Position numbers and translations under genes: made by a program. This document shows, one piece after another, positions 39,662 through 48,417 of a stretch of DNA of 64,000 nucleotides. The notes beneath the pieces were generated by a model. That model saw only the letters and a list, made by a program, of their open reading frames with translations, did not search any database and was not told the origin of the DNA. How positions within the stretch are numbered: position 1 is the first letter of the stretch; the number at the start of each line of letters is the position of its first letter. Location: assembly GCA_902623585.1 (NCBI GenBank), contig CACNUO010000001.1:136314-200313 (forward strand). Reading direction: 5' to 3'. This stretch comes from an uncultured Alphaproteobacteria bacterium. GTDB taxonomy: Bacteria; Pseudomonadota; Alphaproteobacteria; HIMB59; GCA-002718135.

Positions 39662-40843
39662 TTAAAGAGCGCCAACAGTAACGAATTCGCCACCACTAAC
39701 TTCTAACTCTTTAAAAGCACCAGCTGCATCACCTAATGCATTAAACTCTACGTCTGTTGCACCTTGGTAATCAATATCTTTACCAGCAGCTAACATTTGC
39801 AAGCCGTATGATAATTGACCAGGATTAATTACGATACCTGGAGCATTAGATACTTTAGCAATATTTTTTAAGATTGATTGTTTATCAGCAGATCCACCAG
39901 CTTGAATTGCAAGAGCAATAATTGCTGCAGCATCATAAGATTCACCAACATAAGGTGCGCTTCCATCCATGCCATTAGCAGCTGCTAATTCACCAAATTT
40001 AGCTGAACCTTTTGAAATAGCACCTGGCATAGAACCAAATGATCCTTCTAAGTCTGCACCAATATTATCTACAATTGATTGACCTATCATACCATCAGAA
40101 AGAACAAAAGTGTCAAATGCACCTGAATCTAAAGATGCTTCGATCATTCCTTTTCCACCATCATCAATATAACCAATTACTAATAAAGCATCACCACCAG
40201 CTGATGCAAGAACACCAACTTCTGATGAATAATCAGCTTTACCATCTTCGTGTGCAGCAGATGCTGTAATAGTTCCACCACCACGAGCAAATGAAGCTTC
40301 AAATACTTCAGCTAAACCTTTTCCGTAGTCATTGTTAGTATACGTTACAGCTATACTTTCAATTCCTCTGCTTAAAGCAAGTTTAGCTAATACTTGACCA
40401 CCTTTTGCATCAGATGGGGCAGTACGCCAAAAAGTTCCATTATCAGGAACCTTACTTAAACCTGGTGAAGTTGCAGATGGAGATACCATTAAGATACCAT
40501 TTGGTACTGCAACATTTGCATTAATCGCACCTGTTACACCTGAGCAGTCAGCACCCATAATAGCAGTTACACCTTGTGCAACTAGATCTTCAGCAGCGGC
40601 AGTTGCAGCAGCAGAGTCTACACAAGTTGAGTCAGCTTCTAAGATAGTAATTGATTCACCACCTAAAAGATTTCCAGAGTTTGATGCTTCATCAAATGCC
40701 ATTCTAGCACCATCTCTCATAGCAGGAGTTAAAGATTCAATTGGTCCTGTAAAACCAAGAATAATTCCTACTTTAATTTCTGCTAATGCAGCAGTCGTTA
40801 CAGTCGACAAACTTACAATAACAGCTAGAAGTAATTTTTTCAT
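39662..40843 (-). CDS. livK: Periplasmic amino-acid-binding protein of the Liv-type ABC importer
   Basis: Substrate-binding protein (type I periplasmic fold). Signal peptide MKKLLLAVIVSLSTVTTAALA, then IKVGIILGFTGPIESLTPAMRDGARMA (shown here as two landmarks) and a disulfide-compatible cysteine pair near residues 68 and 96. The start at 40843 is chosen because it gives a clean signal peptide behind GGAGGAAAT; an upstream in-frame start at 40897 lacks this. 393 residues. Convergent with livGFHM but surely its partner. Its regular codon choice and alanine/glycine-rich sequence suggest high expression, as for SAR11 binding proteins. Confidence 0.9.
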   Translation of the reverse strand: MKKLLLAVIVSLSTVTTAALAEIKVGIILGFTGPIESLTPAMRDGARMAFDEASNSGNLLGGESITILEADSTCVDSAAATAAAEDLVAQGVTAIMGADCSGVTGAINANVAVPNGILMVSPSATSPGLSKVPDNGTFWRTAPSDAKGGQVLAKLALSRGIESIAVTYTNNDYGKGLAEVFEASFARGGGTITASAAHEDGKADYSSEVGVLASAGGDALLVIGYIDDGGKGMIEASLDSGAFDTFVLSDGMIGQSIVDNIGADLEGSFGSMPGAISKGSAKFGELAAANGMDGSAPYVGESYDAAAIIALAIQAGGSADKQSILKNIAKVSNAPGIVINPGQLSYGLQMLAAGKDIDYQGATDVEFNALGDAAGAFKELEVSGGEFVTVGAL

Positions 40844-40852
40844 ATTTCCTCC

Positions 40853-40897
40853 AAAAAGTATACTTTTTATATATGGTACCTCATATACTAGTTCCAA
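40853..40897 (-). promoter_or_regulatory. livK promoter region with a 16-bp palindrome at the start site
   Basis: On the minus strand TTGGAA and TATATA lie 18 bases apart, followed by AAAAAGTATACTTTTT (40868-40853), a perfect 16-bp palindrome that would cover the transcription start and sits just before the GGAGGAAAT Shine-Dalgarno. It could be an operator or, in RNA, a weak hairpin controlling access to the ribosome site. Confidence 0.45.
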
Positions 40898-40955
40898 AAA
40901 TCAATCATGCAGTTTTTTTATAAAAATACTCAAGATTTTAGCCAAAAACCATAAA

Positions 40956-40984
40956 TTGACTTCATTTGCCTCACCGGATAAAGA
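40956..40984 (+). promoter_or_regulatory. Putative gpsA promoter
   Basis: TTGACT (40956-40961), 17-base spacer, TAAAGA (40979-40984). Transcription would begin near 40991, two bases before the ATG at 40993. This supports the ATG over the in-frame TTG at 40966 and suggests a nearly leaderless message. The -10 match is poor. Confidence 0.35.
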
Positions 40985-40992
40985 CCAAAGGT

Positions 40993-41973
40993 ATGTCAAT
41001 TGGAATTTTAGGTGGAGGAGTTTGGGGTAGTGCACTTGCCCGAGTACTAAGTAATAATAAAGTTATTATTTATGCTCGAGATGAAAAAATTGTCAAATCA
41101 ATAAATGAACATAAAATTAATCCAAAATTAAAATACAGTTCATTTAATGAAAATGTCACTGCCACTACCTCTTTAAAAGAAATTAGAAATGTTAAATTTT
41201 TATTTATAACTTTACCTGCTCAAAATATTAGGGAGGTAATTAAAGCTTCATCGTTACATAATAAAAATCATCATATTATTATATGTTCTAAAGGCATTGA
41301 AATATCTTCATCAAAATTTTTAACAGATGTATTTAAAGAAATCATGCCGTTTAAATCAATGAGCATTTTATCTGGCCCATCTTTTTCAAATGAAGTATCT
41401 CAAAGTTTACCAACTGCAGTAACCCTTGCAACAAAAGATAAAAAAGATTTTGAGAATATTTCTAAACTTATACCTAGCAAGGAGTTTAGAATTTATTATT
41501 CAAATGATTTAATCGGAACGCAAATAGGTGGTGCATTAAAGAATATATATGCAATAGCAGCTGGTATTGCAGAAGGATTGAATTTAGGCGAAAATGCTAA
41601 AAGTGCACTTATATCTAGATCCTTTGCAGAAATGACAAGGTATGCAAAAAAATTTAAAGCTGATAAAAATACATTATTTGGTTTATCTGGGCTTGGTGAT
41701 CTAATTTTAACATGTAGTTCTAAAAATTCTCGTAATACACAGTTTGGTATTAAATTAGCTTCTTCAAAATATGATAATTTTTTAGATCTTTTAAAATCGC
41801 AAGAAGTAACAGAGGGTTATTATACAGCTAAAGCAGTCTATAATATTTCACAAAAAAAAAATATTGATATGCCAATTATGGAGTCTGTATACAATATACT
41901 TTATAAGCAACATGATTTAAAAGAAGAATTAAGTAATTTACTGAGTAGACCAATAACAGAAGAAAAAATTTAA
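40993..41973 (+). CDS. gpsA: Glycerol-3-phosphate dehydrogenase [NAD(P)+]
   Basis: Reduces dihydroxyacetone phosphate to glycerol-3-phosphate for phospholipid synthesis. The Rossmann motif GILGGGVWGSALA is at residues 4-16, LSGPSFSNEVSQ near 132, GALKNIYAIAAGIAEGL near 181 containing the catalytic lysine, and LSGLGDLILTCSS near 235. 326 residues from the ATG. An in-frame A10 tract is at 41852-41861. It heads the deoC-ALDH cluster, where it could use triose phosphate released by DeoC. Confidence 0.93.
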   Translation: MSIGILGGGVWGSALARVLSNNKVIIYARDEKIVKSINEHKINPKLKYSSFNENVTATTSLKEIRNVKFLFITLPAQNIREVIKASSLHNKNHHIIICSKGIEISSSKFLTDVFKEIMPFKSMSILSGPSFSNEVSQSLPTAVTLATKDKKDFENISKLIPSKEFRIYYSNDLIGTQIGGALKNIYAIAAGIAEGLNLGENAKSALISRSFAEMTRYAKKFKADKNTLFGLSGLGDLILTCSSKNSRNTQFGIKLASSKYDNFLDLLKSQEVTEGYYTAKAVYNISQKKNIDMPIMESVYNILYKQHDLKEELSNLLSRPITEEKI

Positions 41974-41977
41974 TTCG

Positions 41978-42922
41978 ATGACAAAGAAAATATTTTATAA
42001 CTTAGATACAAGCTGGGTGAACAATACACAAATTAATTTGAGTGCTGTAGAGCGTCGAACATTTACCTTAACTAAAAGAAGAACTGTAAAAAAGGAATTT
42101 CAAGTTGCTTGGTTGTTAAAAGCTATTACTTTAATTGATCTTACTACACTAAGTGGCGACGACACTTTTGGAAAAGTTGAAAGACTGTGTAATAAAGCTC
42201 TTAATCCCATTGATGATTATATTCTTCAGGATTTAGGACTAGAAAATAATGCAGTAAGAGTAGGAGCTGTGTGTGTCTATCACCATCTAATAAAAGATTG
42301 TACAAAACTAATTCAAAACAAAATCCCAATTGCAGCAGTTTCTACGGGTTTTCCTGCAGGTTTATCATCTTATACAACTAGAAAAAAAGAAATTTCTGAC
42401 TCTATTAAAGATGGTGCTGATGAAATCGATATTGTTATAAATAGAGGATACGTTCTCCAAAATAATTGGAAAAAATTATATGATGAGGTTCGCGGTTTTA
42501 AAGAAACTGCAGGTAAAACAAAAATTAAAGCTATTCTTGGTGTTGGCGATCTTGAGACTCTTCGAAATGTAGCAAAGGCATCTTTAGTTTGTATGATGGC
42601 TGGTGCTGATTTTATTAAAACATCAACAGGAAAAGAAAGTATAAATGCTAACTTAAATAATAGTCTTGTCATGTTGAGAATGATTAGAGATTTTTATACA
42701 AAAACTGGAAAAAAGATTGGTTTTAAACCTGCAGGCGGAATATCAACATCAAAATCTGTTTTAGAATTTTTAATATTGGTTGCTGAAGAGCTAGGATTTG
42801 AATGGGTTAATCCTAAATTATTGCGAATTGGTGCTTCTAGTTTATTAATTGATATAGAAAGACAACTCTATCACTACACTAGTGGCAGGTATGCAAATAA
42901 AGAGAAACTTGCAATAGGATAA
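41978..42922 (+). CDS. deoC: Deoxyribose-phosphate aldolase DeoC (long form)
   Basis: Class I aldolase that splits 2-deoxyribose-5-phosphate into acetaldehyde and glyceraldehyde-3-phosphate. VSTGFPAG near residue 117, DEIDIVINRG near 149, the Schiff-base lysine in DFIKTSTGK near 214 and GFKPAGGIS near 249 are intact. At 314 residues it is longer than the about 220-260-residue E. coli-type enzymes and resembles the eukaryote-like long form. It is immediately followed by an aldehyde dehydrogenase able to remove the aldehyde product. Confidence 0.93.
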   Translation: MTKKIFYNLDTSWVNNTQINLSAVERRTFTLTKRRTVKKEFQVAWLLKAITLIDLTTLSGDDTFGKVERLCNKALNPIDDYILQDLGLENNAVRVGAVCVYHHLIKDCTKLIQNKIPIAAVSTGFPAGLSSYTTRKKEISDSIKDGADEIDIVINRGYVLQNNWKKLYDEVRGFKETAGKTKIKAILGVGDLETLRNVAKASLVCMMAGADFIKTSTGKESINANLNNSLVMLRMIRDFYTKTGKKIGFKPAGGISTSKSVLEFLILVAEELGFEWVNPKLLRIGASSLLIDIERQLYHYTSGRYANKEKLAIG

Positions 42923-42923
42923 T

Positions 42924-45284
42924 ATGGATAAAGTTATTAAAAATTTTCAAAATATATCTTATGGGCCAGCACCAGAAGACAGCAAAGAAGTTAATAGTTG
43001 GATAAAAAATTTAGAAAATCCAAATAATCATTTTATTAATGGTAAATTTGTAAAATCGTCTAGCTCAAAAAAATTAAATGTAATTAACCCTTCTACAAAT
43101 AAAAAAATTGCAACATTATCTGTTGCTTCAAAAAAAGATGTTAATGCTGCAATCAGTGCTGCCAAAAAAGCTCATATCAAATGGTCAAAACTTTCATCTT
43201 TTGATCGATCAAAATATTTATATGCTCTCGCACGTCTAATACAAAAAAATTCTAGGTTTATTTCTGTTTTAGAAACCATTGATAATGGTAAGCCAATAAG
43301 AGAAACAAGAGATATAGATATTCCACTAGTTGCAAGACATTTCTACTATCATGCTGGATGGGCTGCAAGGAATACAAATAATTCTGATAACTCTATTGGT
43401 GTTGTAGGACAAATTATACCGTGGAACTTTCCATTATTAATGTTAGCGTGGAAAATTGCTCCTGCAATTGCTCTTGGAAATACAGTAGTCTTAAAGCCCG
43501 CAGAATATACTTCTTTAACAGCGCTTTATTTTGCTGAACTTTGTGAAAAAGCTAAAATTCCACAAGGTGTAATAAATATTATTACAGGAGATGGTTCTAC
43601 TGGCGAACATATAACATCACATAAAGATATTAAAAAAATTGCCTTTACTGGATCAACTGAAGTTGGAAAGAAAATAATTCAAACAAATACTAATCCAGAT
43701 AAAAAAATGACAATGGAACTTGGTGGTAAATCGCCTTTTATTGTTTTTGAAGATGCAGATTTAGATAGTGCTGTAGAAGGTGTTGTTGATGCGATTTGGT
43801 TTAACCAAGGCCAAGTATGTTGTGCAGGATCGAGACTCTTAGTACAAGAAAGTATTGAGAAAAAATTTATCCAAAAACTTAAGAAAAGAATGGAAAAACT
43901 TCGGGTTGGTGATCCATTAGATAAGTCTATTGATATTGGAGCTATAGTTGCGCCTGCCCAACTTAAAAAAATTAATTCTTTAGTAAATAAGGCACAAAAG
44001 GATGGAAATAAATTATGGCAGCCTTCATGGTCATGTCCAACAAATGGTTTATTTTATCCTCCATCTTTATTTACAAATGTAACACCGTCATCTTTTATTG
44101 CTCAAGTAGAAATATTTGGACCAGTTTTAACAACAATGACATTTAGAACACCTAGTGAAGCTGTATCCATTGCTAATAATACGCCTTACGGACTTGCAGC
44201 AAGTATTTGGTCTGAAAATATTAACTTAGCTTTGGATATTGCTCCAAAAGTAAAAGCTGGAGTTATCTGGATAAATTCTACAAACTTATTTGATGCTGCG
44301 TGTGGTTTTGGGGGATACAAAGAAAGTGGTTTTGGAAGAGAAGGTGGTTCAGAAGGTATTAGAGCATATTCAAAATTACCACTTCCTCTTTCTCAGTCAA
44401 AAAGAGGAAAAAAATTATTTAAAGGTCAATCATCTAATTCTATAGATAGAACTCCTAAATTATATATTGGAGGTAAGCAAAAAAGACCTGATAGTGGTTA
44501 TTCCTTTTCCTCTTATGATGTCCATAATAATTTTATTTGTGATGTTCCAAATGCAAATCGCAAAGATGTAAGAGATACAGTCGAGACTGCTTCAAAAGCA
44601 GTTAGCAAATCTTCTACTAATTTTAATAGAGCTCAAATTCTTTATTACTTAGCTGAAAATTTACAAGATCGAAAAAATACCTTTTCTAGTTTACTATCAT
44701 CTCTAATTGGTATTTCACAAAAAGATGCCGAAAAAGAATTTGATCAATCAATTGAAAGATTATTTTATTATGGTGCTATGGCTGATAAGTTTGAAGGCTC
44801 CATACATAATCCCCCTATAAGAGGTTTAACATTAGCTGTTAAAGAACCTATAGGTGTTATCGCAAATATTTTAAATGATGATTATCCACTATTAAGTTTA
44901 ATAACTACATTAGGGGCAAATTTTGCAGCAGGAAATGCTAGTATTATTGTTCCAGGTCAAAATACGTCTCTTTTAGCAACAGAATTATATCAACTACTTG
45001 AAACTTCTGATGTTCCAGCTGGGTATATTAATATCCTTACAACTAAACAAAATAGTTTGAATAAAATCTTATCCGAACATGAAAATATTGATGGTATTTG
45101 GTTTTTTAGTGAAAATAATAATGAGCGTCTGAAGGTTATTCAAAGCACAACATCAAATTTAAAAAGAACTTGGTGTCCACAATCAAAAAATCTTGATTGG
45201 TCTTCTAAAGAAGAAGATTTCTTAGAAGAGTTTTTATATCAAAGTACACAAGTAAAAAATATTTGGATCCCTTACGGAGAGTGA
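42924..45284 (+). CDS. Double-domain aldehyde dehydrogenase (ALDH16-like)
   Basis: 786 residues. The first about 490 form a complete ALDH: PWNFPLLMLAWKIAPA near residue 167, FTGSTEVGKKI near 239, general-base glutamate in MELGGKSPF near 264 and the nucleophile in NQGQVCCAGSR near 298. The remaining about 290 residues are a second, shortened ALDH-like domain (PKLYIGGKQKRPDSG onward) with no recognisable catalytic cysteine motif. Such tandem architecture is that of the ALDH16 family. One base separates it from deoC, so acetaldehyde oxidation to acetate is the likeliest job, though other aldehydes are possible. Confidence 0.88.
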   Translation: MDKVIKNFQNISYGPAPEDSKEVNSWIKNLENPNNHFINGKFVKSSSSKKLNVINPSTNKKIATLSVASKKDVNAAISAAKKAHIKWSKLSSFDRSKYLYALARLIQKNSRFISVLETIDNGKPIRETRDIDIPLVARHFYYHAGWAARNTNNSDNSIGVVGQIIPWNFPLLMLAWKIAPAIALGNTVVLKPAEYTSLTALYFAELCEKAKIPQGVINIITGDGSTGEHITSHKDIKKIAFTGSTEVGKKIIQTNTNPDKKMTMELGGKSPFIVFEDADLDSAVEGVVDAIWFNQGQVCCAGSRLLVQESIEKKFIQKLKKRMEKLRVGDPLDKSIDIGAIVAPAQLKKINSLVNKAQKDGNKLWQPSWSCPTNGLFYPPSLFTNVTPSSFIAQVEIFGPVLTTMTFRTPSEAVSIANNTPYGLAASIWSENINLALDIAPKVKAGVIWINSTNLFDAACGFGGYKESGFGREGGSEGIRAYSKLPLPLSQSKRGKKLFKGQSSNSIDRTPKLYIGGKQKRPDSGYSFSSYDVHNNFICDVPNANRKDVRDTVETASKAVSKSSTNFNRAQILYYLAENLQDRKNTFSSLLSSLIGISQKDAEKEFDQSIERLFYYGAMADKFEGSIHNPPIRGLTLAVKEPIGVIANILNDDYPLLSLITTLGANFAAGNASIIVPGQNTSLLATELYQLLETSDVPAGYINILTTKQNSLNKILSEHENIDGIWFFSENNNERLKVIQSTTSNLKRTWCPQSKNLDWSSKEEDFLEEFLYQSTQVKNIWIPYGE

Positions 45285-45296
45285 TATACTAAAAAT

Positions 45297-45755
45297 ATGT
45301 TAATCAACGTCGATCCTATTTTAAGTCCTGATATATTAAAAACATTACGTGAAATGGGTCATGGTGATAGACTCGTTATATCTGATATTAATTATCCTGC
45401 TCATTCGAACCACAATAGAGTTCACCGATTAGACGGCCTTGATATGACAACTGTTATGAGAGCTGTTTTATCTGTTTTTCCATTGGATAGTTTCGTAGAC
45501 TCAGCTGTTCACCGAATGGAAGTTGATAATCAACCAGATGAAATTAATGATGCAAATAAAGAAGTAATTGATGCAATTAAGGAAGTATCAGGAGATCATT
45601 GGAAAATTGGTTCATACGAAAGACAAGAATTTTATAAGCAATCAAGATCAACCTATGCATATATTACAACAAGTGAAAGACGACCTTACTGTAATTTTAT
45701 TTTAACAAAAGGTGTTATTAAGCCAGATGGTACTGTTTGGATAATCGATAAATAA
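45297..45755 (+). CDS. RbsD/FucU family sugar mutarotase
   Basis: Catalyses anomer interconversion of ribose, fucose or a related sugar before phosphorylation. LSPDILKTLREMGHGDRLVISDINYPAH at residues 9-36 (landmarks EMGHGD and NYPAH, with the catalytic histidine in GHGD) is closest to FucU; SERRPYCNFILTKGVI is the usual end. 152 residues. Directly before a PfkB kinase, it would feed the kinase the right anomer. Confidence 0.85.
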   Translation: MLINVDPILSPDILKTLREMGHGDRLVISDINYPAHSNHNRVHRLDGLDMTTVMRAVLSVFPLDSFVDSAVHRMEVDNQPDEINDANKEVIDAIKEVSGDHWKIGSYERQEFYKQSRSTYAYITTSERRPYCNFILTKGVIKPDGTVWIIDK

Positions 45756-45757
45756 TT

Positions 45758-46672
45758 ATGTCGATTAGTATTCTTGGTATTTTTGTTGCTGATCTCGTTT
45801 TTTTTGGAGAAAAAATTCCTGTTGAGGGAGAAACTATTCTTGGTAAAAATTTTGTTATTGGTCCTGGTGGCAAAGGATCAAACCAAGCAGTAGCTGCAGC
45901 TAAGGCTGGTTCAAAAACTTTTTTTATTTCAAAGATTGGTGATGATCAATTTGGATCGATGGCAACAGAGATTTATGAAAATTCTGGTGTTGATTATAGT
46001 AATGTAATTATTTCAAAAGATCATTCGACTGGTGCTGCAGGCATACTTGTAAATGAAGGAACTGGAGCCAATGCTATTAATGTTTTTCCGGGTGCAGCAG
46101 GTGCAATTACAATTGAAGATATAGATATAGCAGAAGACGCAATTAAAAACTCAAGTATATTTCTTACACAACTAGAGGCACCAAAGGATGTCGTTACATA
46201 TGCATTAAAAAAAGCACATAATTTAAATGTAAAAACAATTTTAAATCCTGCTCCAGCTTCTGAAATAGATGAATCTTTATTTTCTATGATTGATTATTTT
46301 ACACCAAATGAAACGGAAGCAAGTTTTTATGTTGATCACAATGTTGAAACTCATGAGGATGCTGAAAAAGCTGCAATTCAATTATTAGAAAAAGGAATTA
46401 AAAATGTCGTTATTACTCTTGGAGAAAAAGGAGCTTTTTTTGCCAACAATGATGAAAAATTTTCATTACCTATAGCTAATCTTTCAAATCCAGTAGTTGA
46501 TACTACTGGTGCTGGCGATGCATTTAACGCTGGTTTTGCTGTGGCACTTACCGAAGGTCAAAATATTAAAGATGCACTTAAATTTGCCAGTGCAACAGCT
46601 GGTTTATCAACGACGAAAATTGGAACAGCAAATTCCATGCCTTCTAGAGAGGAAATTGATAAACTTCTATAA
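45758..46672 (+). CDS. rbsK: PfkB family carbohydrate kinase (ribokinase-like)
   Basis: Phosphorylates a free sugar, probably ribose or deoxyribose, with ATP. GPGGKGSNQAVAAAKAG near residue 37 is the sugar-binding signature, NPAPASEID near 166 and the catalytic DTTGAGDAFNAGF near 249 with its aspartate base. 304 residues. With the mutarotase before it and deoC-ALDH further upstream this makes a coherent pentose-salvage set. If the substrate is deoxyribose, the kinase would make the DeoC substrate directly. Confidence 0.88.
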   Translation: MSISILGIFVADLVFFGEKIPVEGETILGKNFVIGPGGKGSNQAVAAAKAGSKTFFISKIGDDQFGSMATEIYENSGVDYSNVIISKDHSTGAAGILVNEGTGANAINVFPGAAGAITIEDIDIAEDAIKNSSIFLTQLEAPKDVVTYALKKAHNLNVKTILNPAPASEIDESLFSMIDYFTPNETEASFYVDHNVETHEDAEKAAIQLLEKGIKNVVITLGEKGAFFANNDEKFSLPIANLSNPVVDTTGAGDAFNAGFAVALTEGQNIKDALKFASATAGLSTTKIGTANSMPSREEIDKLL

Positions 46673-46693
46673 TTATTGTATAATAGAATCAGT

Positions 46694-46873
46694 ATGCAAT
46701 TATTTTTAGAAAGACTGATCTATTTTTGGGCTGGGATAACAGCTATTGGTCTTTTAATAGCTGTAGCTTACTGGGCAATCGCAACTATAATTTATGTTGC
46801 CTTTATCTCTCTTTTTGTTGCCATTGCAGCTACTATTTTCTATCATTTTTATTGGTCCAAAAGAGATAATTAA
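46694..46873 (+). CDS. Small membrane protein of unknown function
   Basis: 59 residues starting MQLFLERLIYFWAGITAIG, with one long or two short transmembrane stretches (about 10-30 and 33-52) and a basic end WSKRDN. The ATG at 46694 is preferred to an in-frame start at 46676, which overlaps nothing useful and adds hydrophilic residues. It lies between the sugar kinase and sbcB. I do not recognise the family. Confidence 0.55.
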   Translation: MQLFLERLIYFWAGITAIGLLIAVAYWAIATIIYVAFISLFVAIAATIFYHFYWSKRDN

Positions 46874-46905
46874 TAGTCTATAAATACCAATAAGGTTATT
46901 TATCA

Positions 46906-48417
46906 GTGTCAAAATATATATTTTACGATTTAGAAACATCAGGAAGAGGTAAGAAAGAATATCCAACTGCCTTTGGTACTACTCCAAAATGGGAGCAGAT
47001 AATGCAAATTGCTGCAATAGTTACTGACTCCAAGTTTAATCAAACAAATCAAAATATGAATGAGTTCTGCAGACCTCGAACATCAGTGATTTCTCAACCT
47101 GGTGCATTAATAACAACACTCAAAGGTATGAGAGAGGCACTTGATGCCCCACAGTCATCTTACGAATTAATGAAAAAAATTAATGAAACTTTTGATGAAT
47201 GGAAAAAAGATGATCCAAGTTCTACTTTTATAGGACACAACATAATAGAGTTTGATGAACCAGTTCTCGAATATAATTTGTTTAGTCATATGTTTTATCC
47301 TTATGTAACAAGAAAGAGTAGGGGCGATACATTAAATTTAGCGAGAGGTTTATATGCCATCAACCCATCAAGTATAAAAACACCTTTAACAGAAAGAGGT
47401 AATCCTAGTTTTAAATTAGAAAAAATTGCCGAGATGAACAACTTGCCTGTTGAATTTGCTCACGATGCATTTTCAGATGTTAAGACATCCATCGCTCTGA
47501 CAAAATATATTAACGAAGCAGACACAACTAATTGGAGTCAGCTTCAAATGACAATGAGTAAAGAAGATGCAATTGAATATATAAATAAAAATAAAGGTTT
47601 TTGTTTTATGACAAGCTTTGGAGGAAGAATTAAACTTCAAGCATTATCGATGGTATGTGAGTCACAATACAATGGTTGGTTTCATACAATTGATTTAGCT
47701 CATGATCCGACACCATTACTAGAAGCTAATTCTGAGGAATTTAAAAAACTGATTAAAAGAAAAAATAGATACGTCATTACTAATCAGCATCCTATTATTC
47801 TACCAGGCAAGATTGCTGCTAATTACGAACCTTACGATGAAATTGGTTCGGATGTTCTTAATGAAAGAGCAAAAATAGTTTTTAAAAATAAAGATTTAGC
47901 AGACAAGTTTAAACTTATGGAAATTGATAGGCGTATTGAAAAAGAAGACGAAAAATCTCAAGATAATGTATTTCCTGAAAGTGCAGCAAATGCTTTTCTT
48001 GATTTTAAACAATCAACAGAAATAGCTAAATTTCATGAACAGAATGACTGGAATGAAAAATATAAAATTGCTCTTTCAATTAAAGAGCCAAGAGCAAACT
48101 TTATTTTAAAAAGACTTATATTTGATGAAAGTCCAAAAACTCTATCAAACGAAGATTTTAAAATGATTCACCGGGAGTTACATGAAAGGTTAGTTATTAA
48201 TCAGGAGAGGCCTTTTACGACAATACCAGAAGCAATGTCTCAAACTGATACAGAATTAGTTAAAATGGAAGAGAGTGATGATGAAAATAAAGCTCAAAAA
48301 ATGCAAATTTTAAAAGATTACAATGTCTATTTAAATTTTATGGAGAAATATTATTCTAATAAAAATGCTGAACCCCTTCCAAGTGGTAAGGAACTGAGCA
48401 AAATAATCTTTGGTTAA
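46906..48417 (+). CDS. sbcB: Exodeoxyribonuclease I
   Basis: DnaQ-type 3'-5' exonuclease of single-stranded DNA used in recombination and mismatch repair. Exo I motif YDLETSGRGK at residues 7-16, Exo II GHNIIEFDEP near 110, Exo III HDAFSDVKTSIAL near 186; then the exonuclease_C/SH3-like part with LALDHDPTPL-type segment (here IDLAHDPTPLL near 266). 503 residues. Start is a GTG at 46906. The SbcB family is best known from Gammaproteobacteria. Confidence 0.92.
   Translation: MSKYIFYDLETSGRGKKEYPTAFGTTPKWEQIMQIAAIVTDSKFNQTNQNMNEFCRPRTSVISQPGALITTLKGMREALDAPQSSYELMKKINETFDEWKKDDPSSTFIGHNIIEFDEPVLEYNLFSHMFYPYVTRKSRGDTLNLARGLYAINPSSIKTPLTERGNPSFKLEKIAEMNNLPVEFAHDAFSDVKTSIALTKYINEADTTNWSQLQMTMSKEDAIEYINKNKGFCFMTSFGGRIKLQALSMVCESQYNGWFHTIDLAHDPTPLLEANSEEFKKLIKRKNRYVITNQHPIILPGKIAANYEPYDEIGSDVLNERAKIVFKNKDLADKFKLMEIDRRIEKEDEKSQDNVFPESAANAFLDFKQSTEIAKFHEQNDWNEKYKIALSIKEPRANFILKRLIFDESPKTLSNEDFKMIHRELHERLVINQERPFTTIPEAMSQTDTELVKMEESDDENKAQKMQILKDYNVYLNFMEKYYSNKNAEPLPSGKELSKIIFG

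Noticed and set aside
40966-40992. TTG start for gpsA
   Set aside because: Adds a basic stretch before the Rossmann motif and would lie upstream of the transcription start predicted near 40991.
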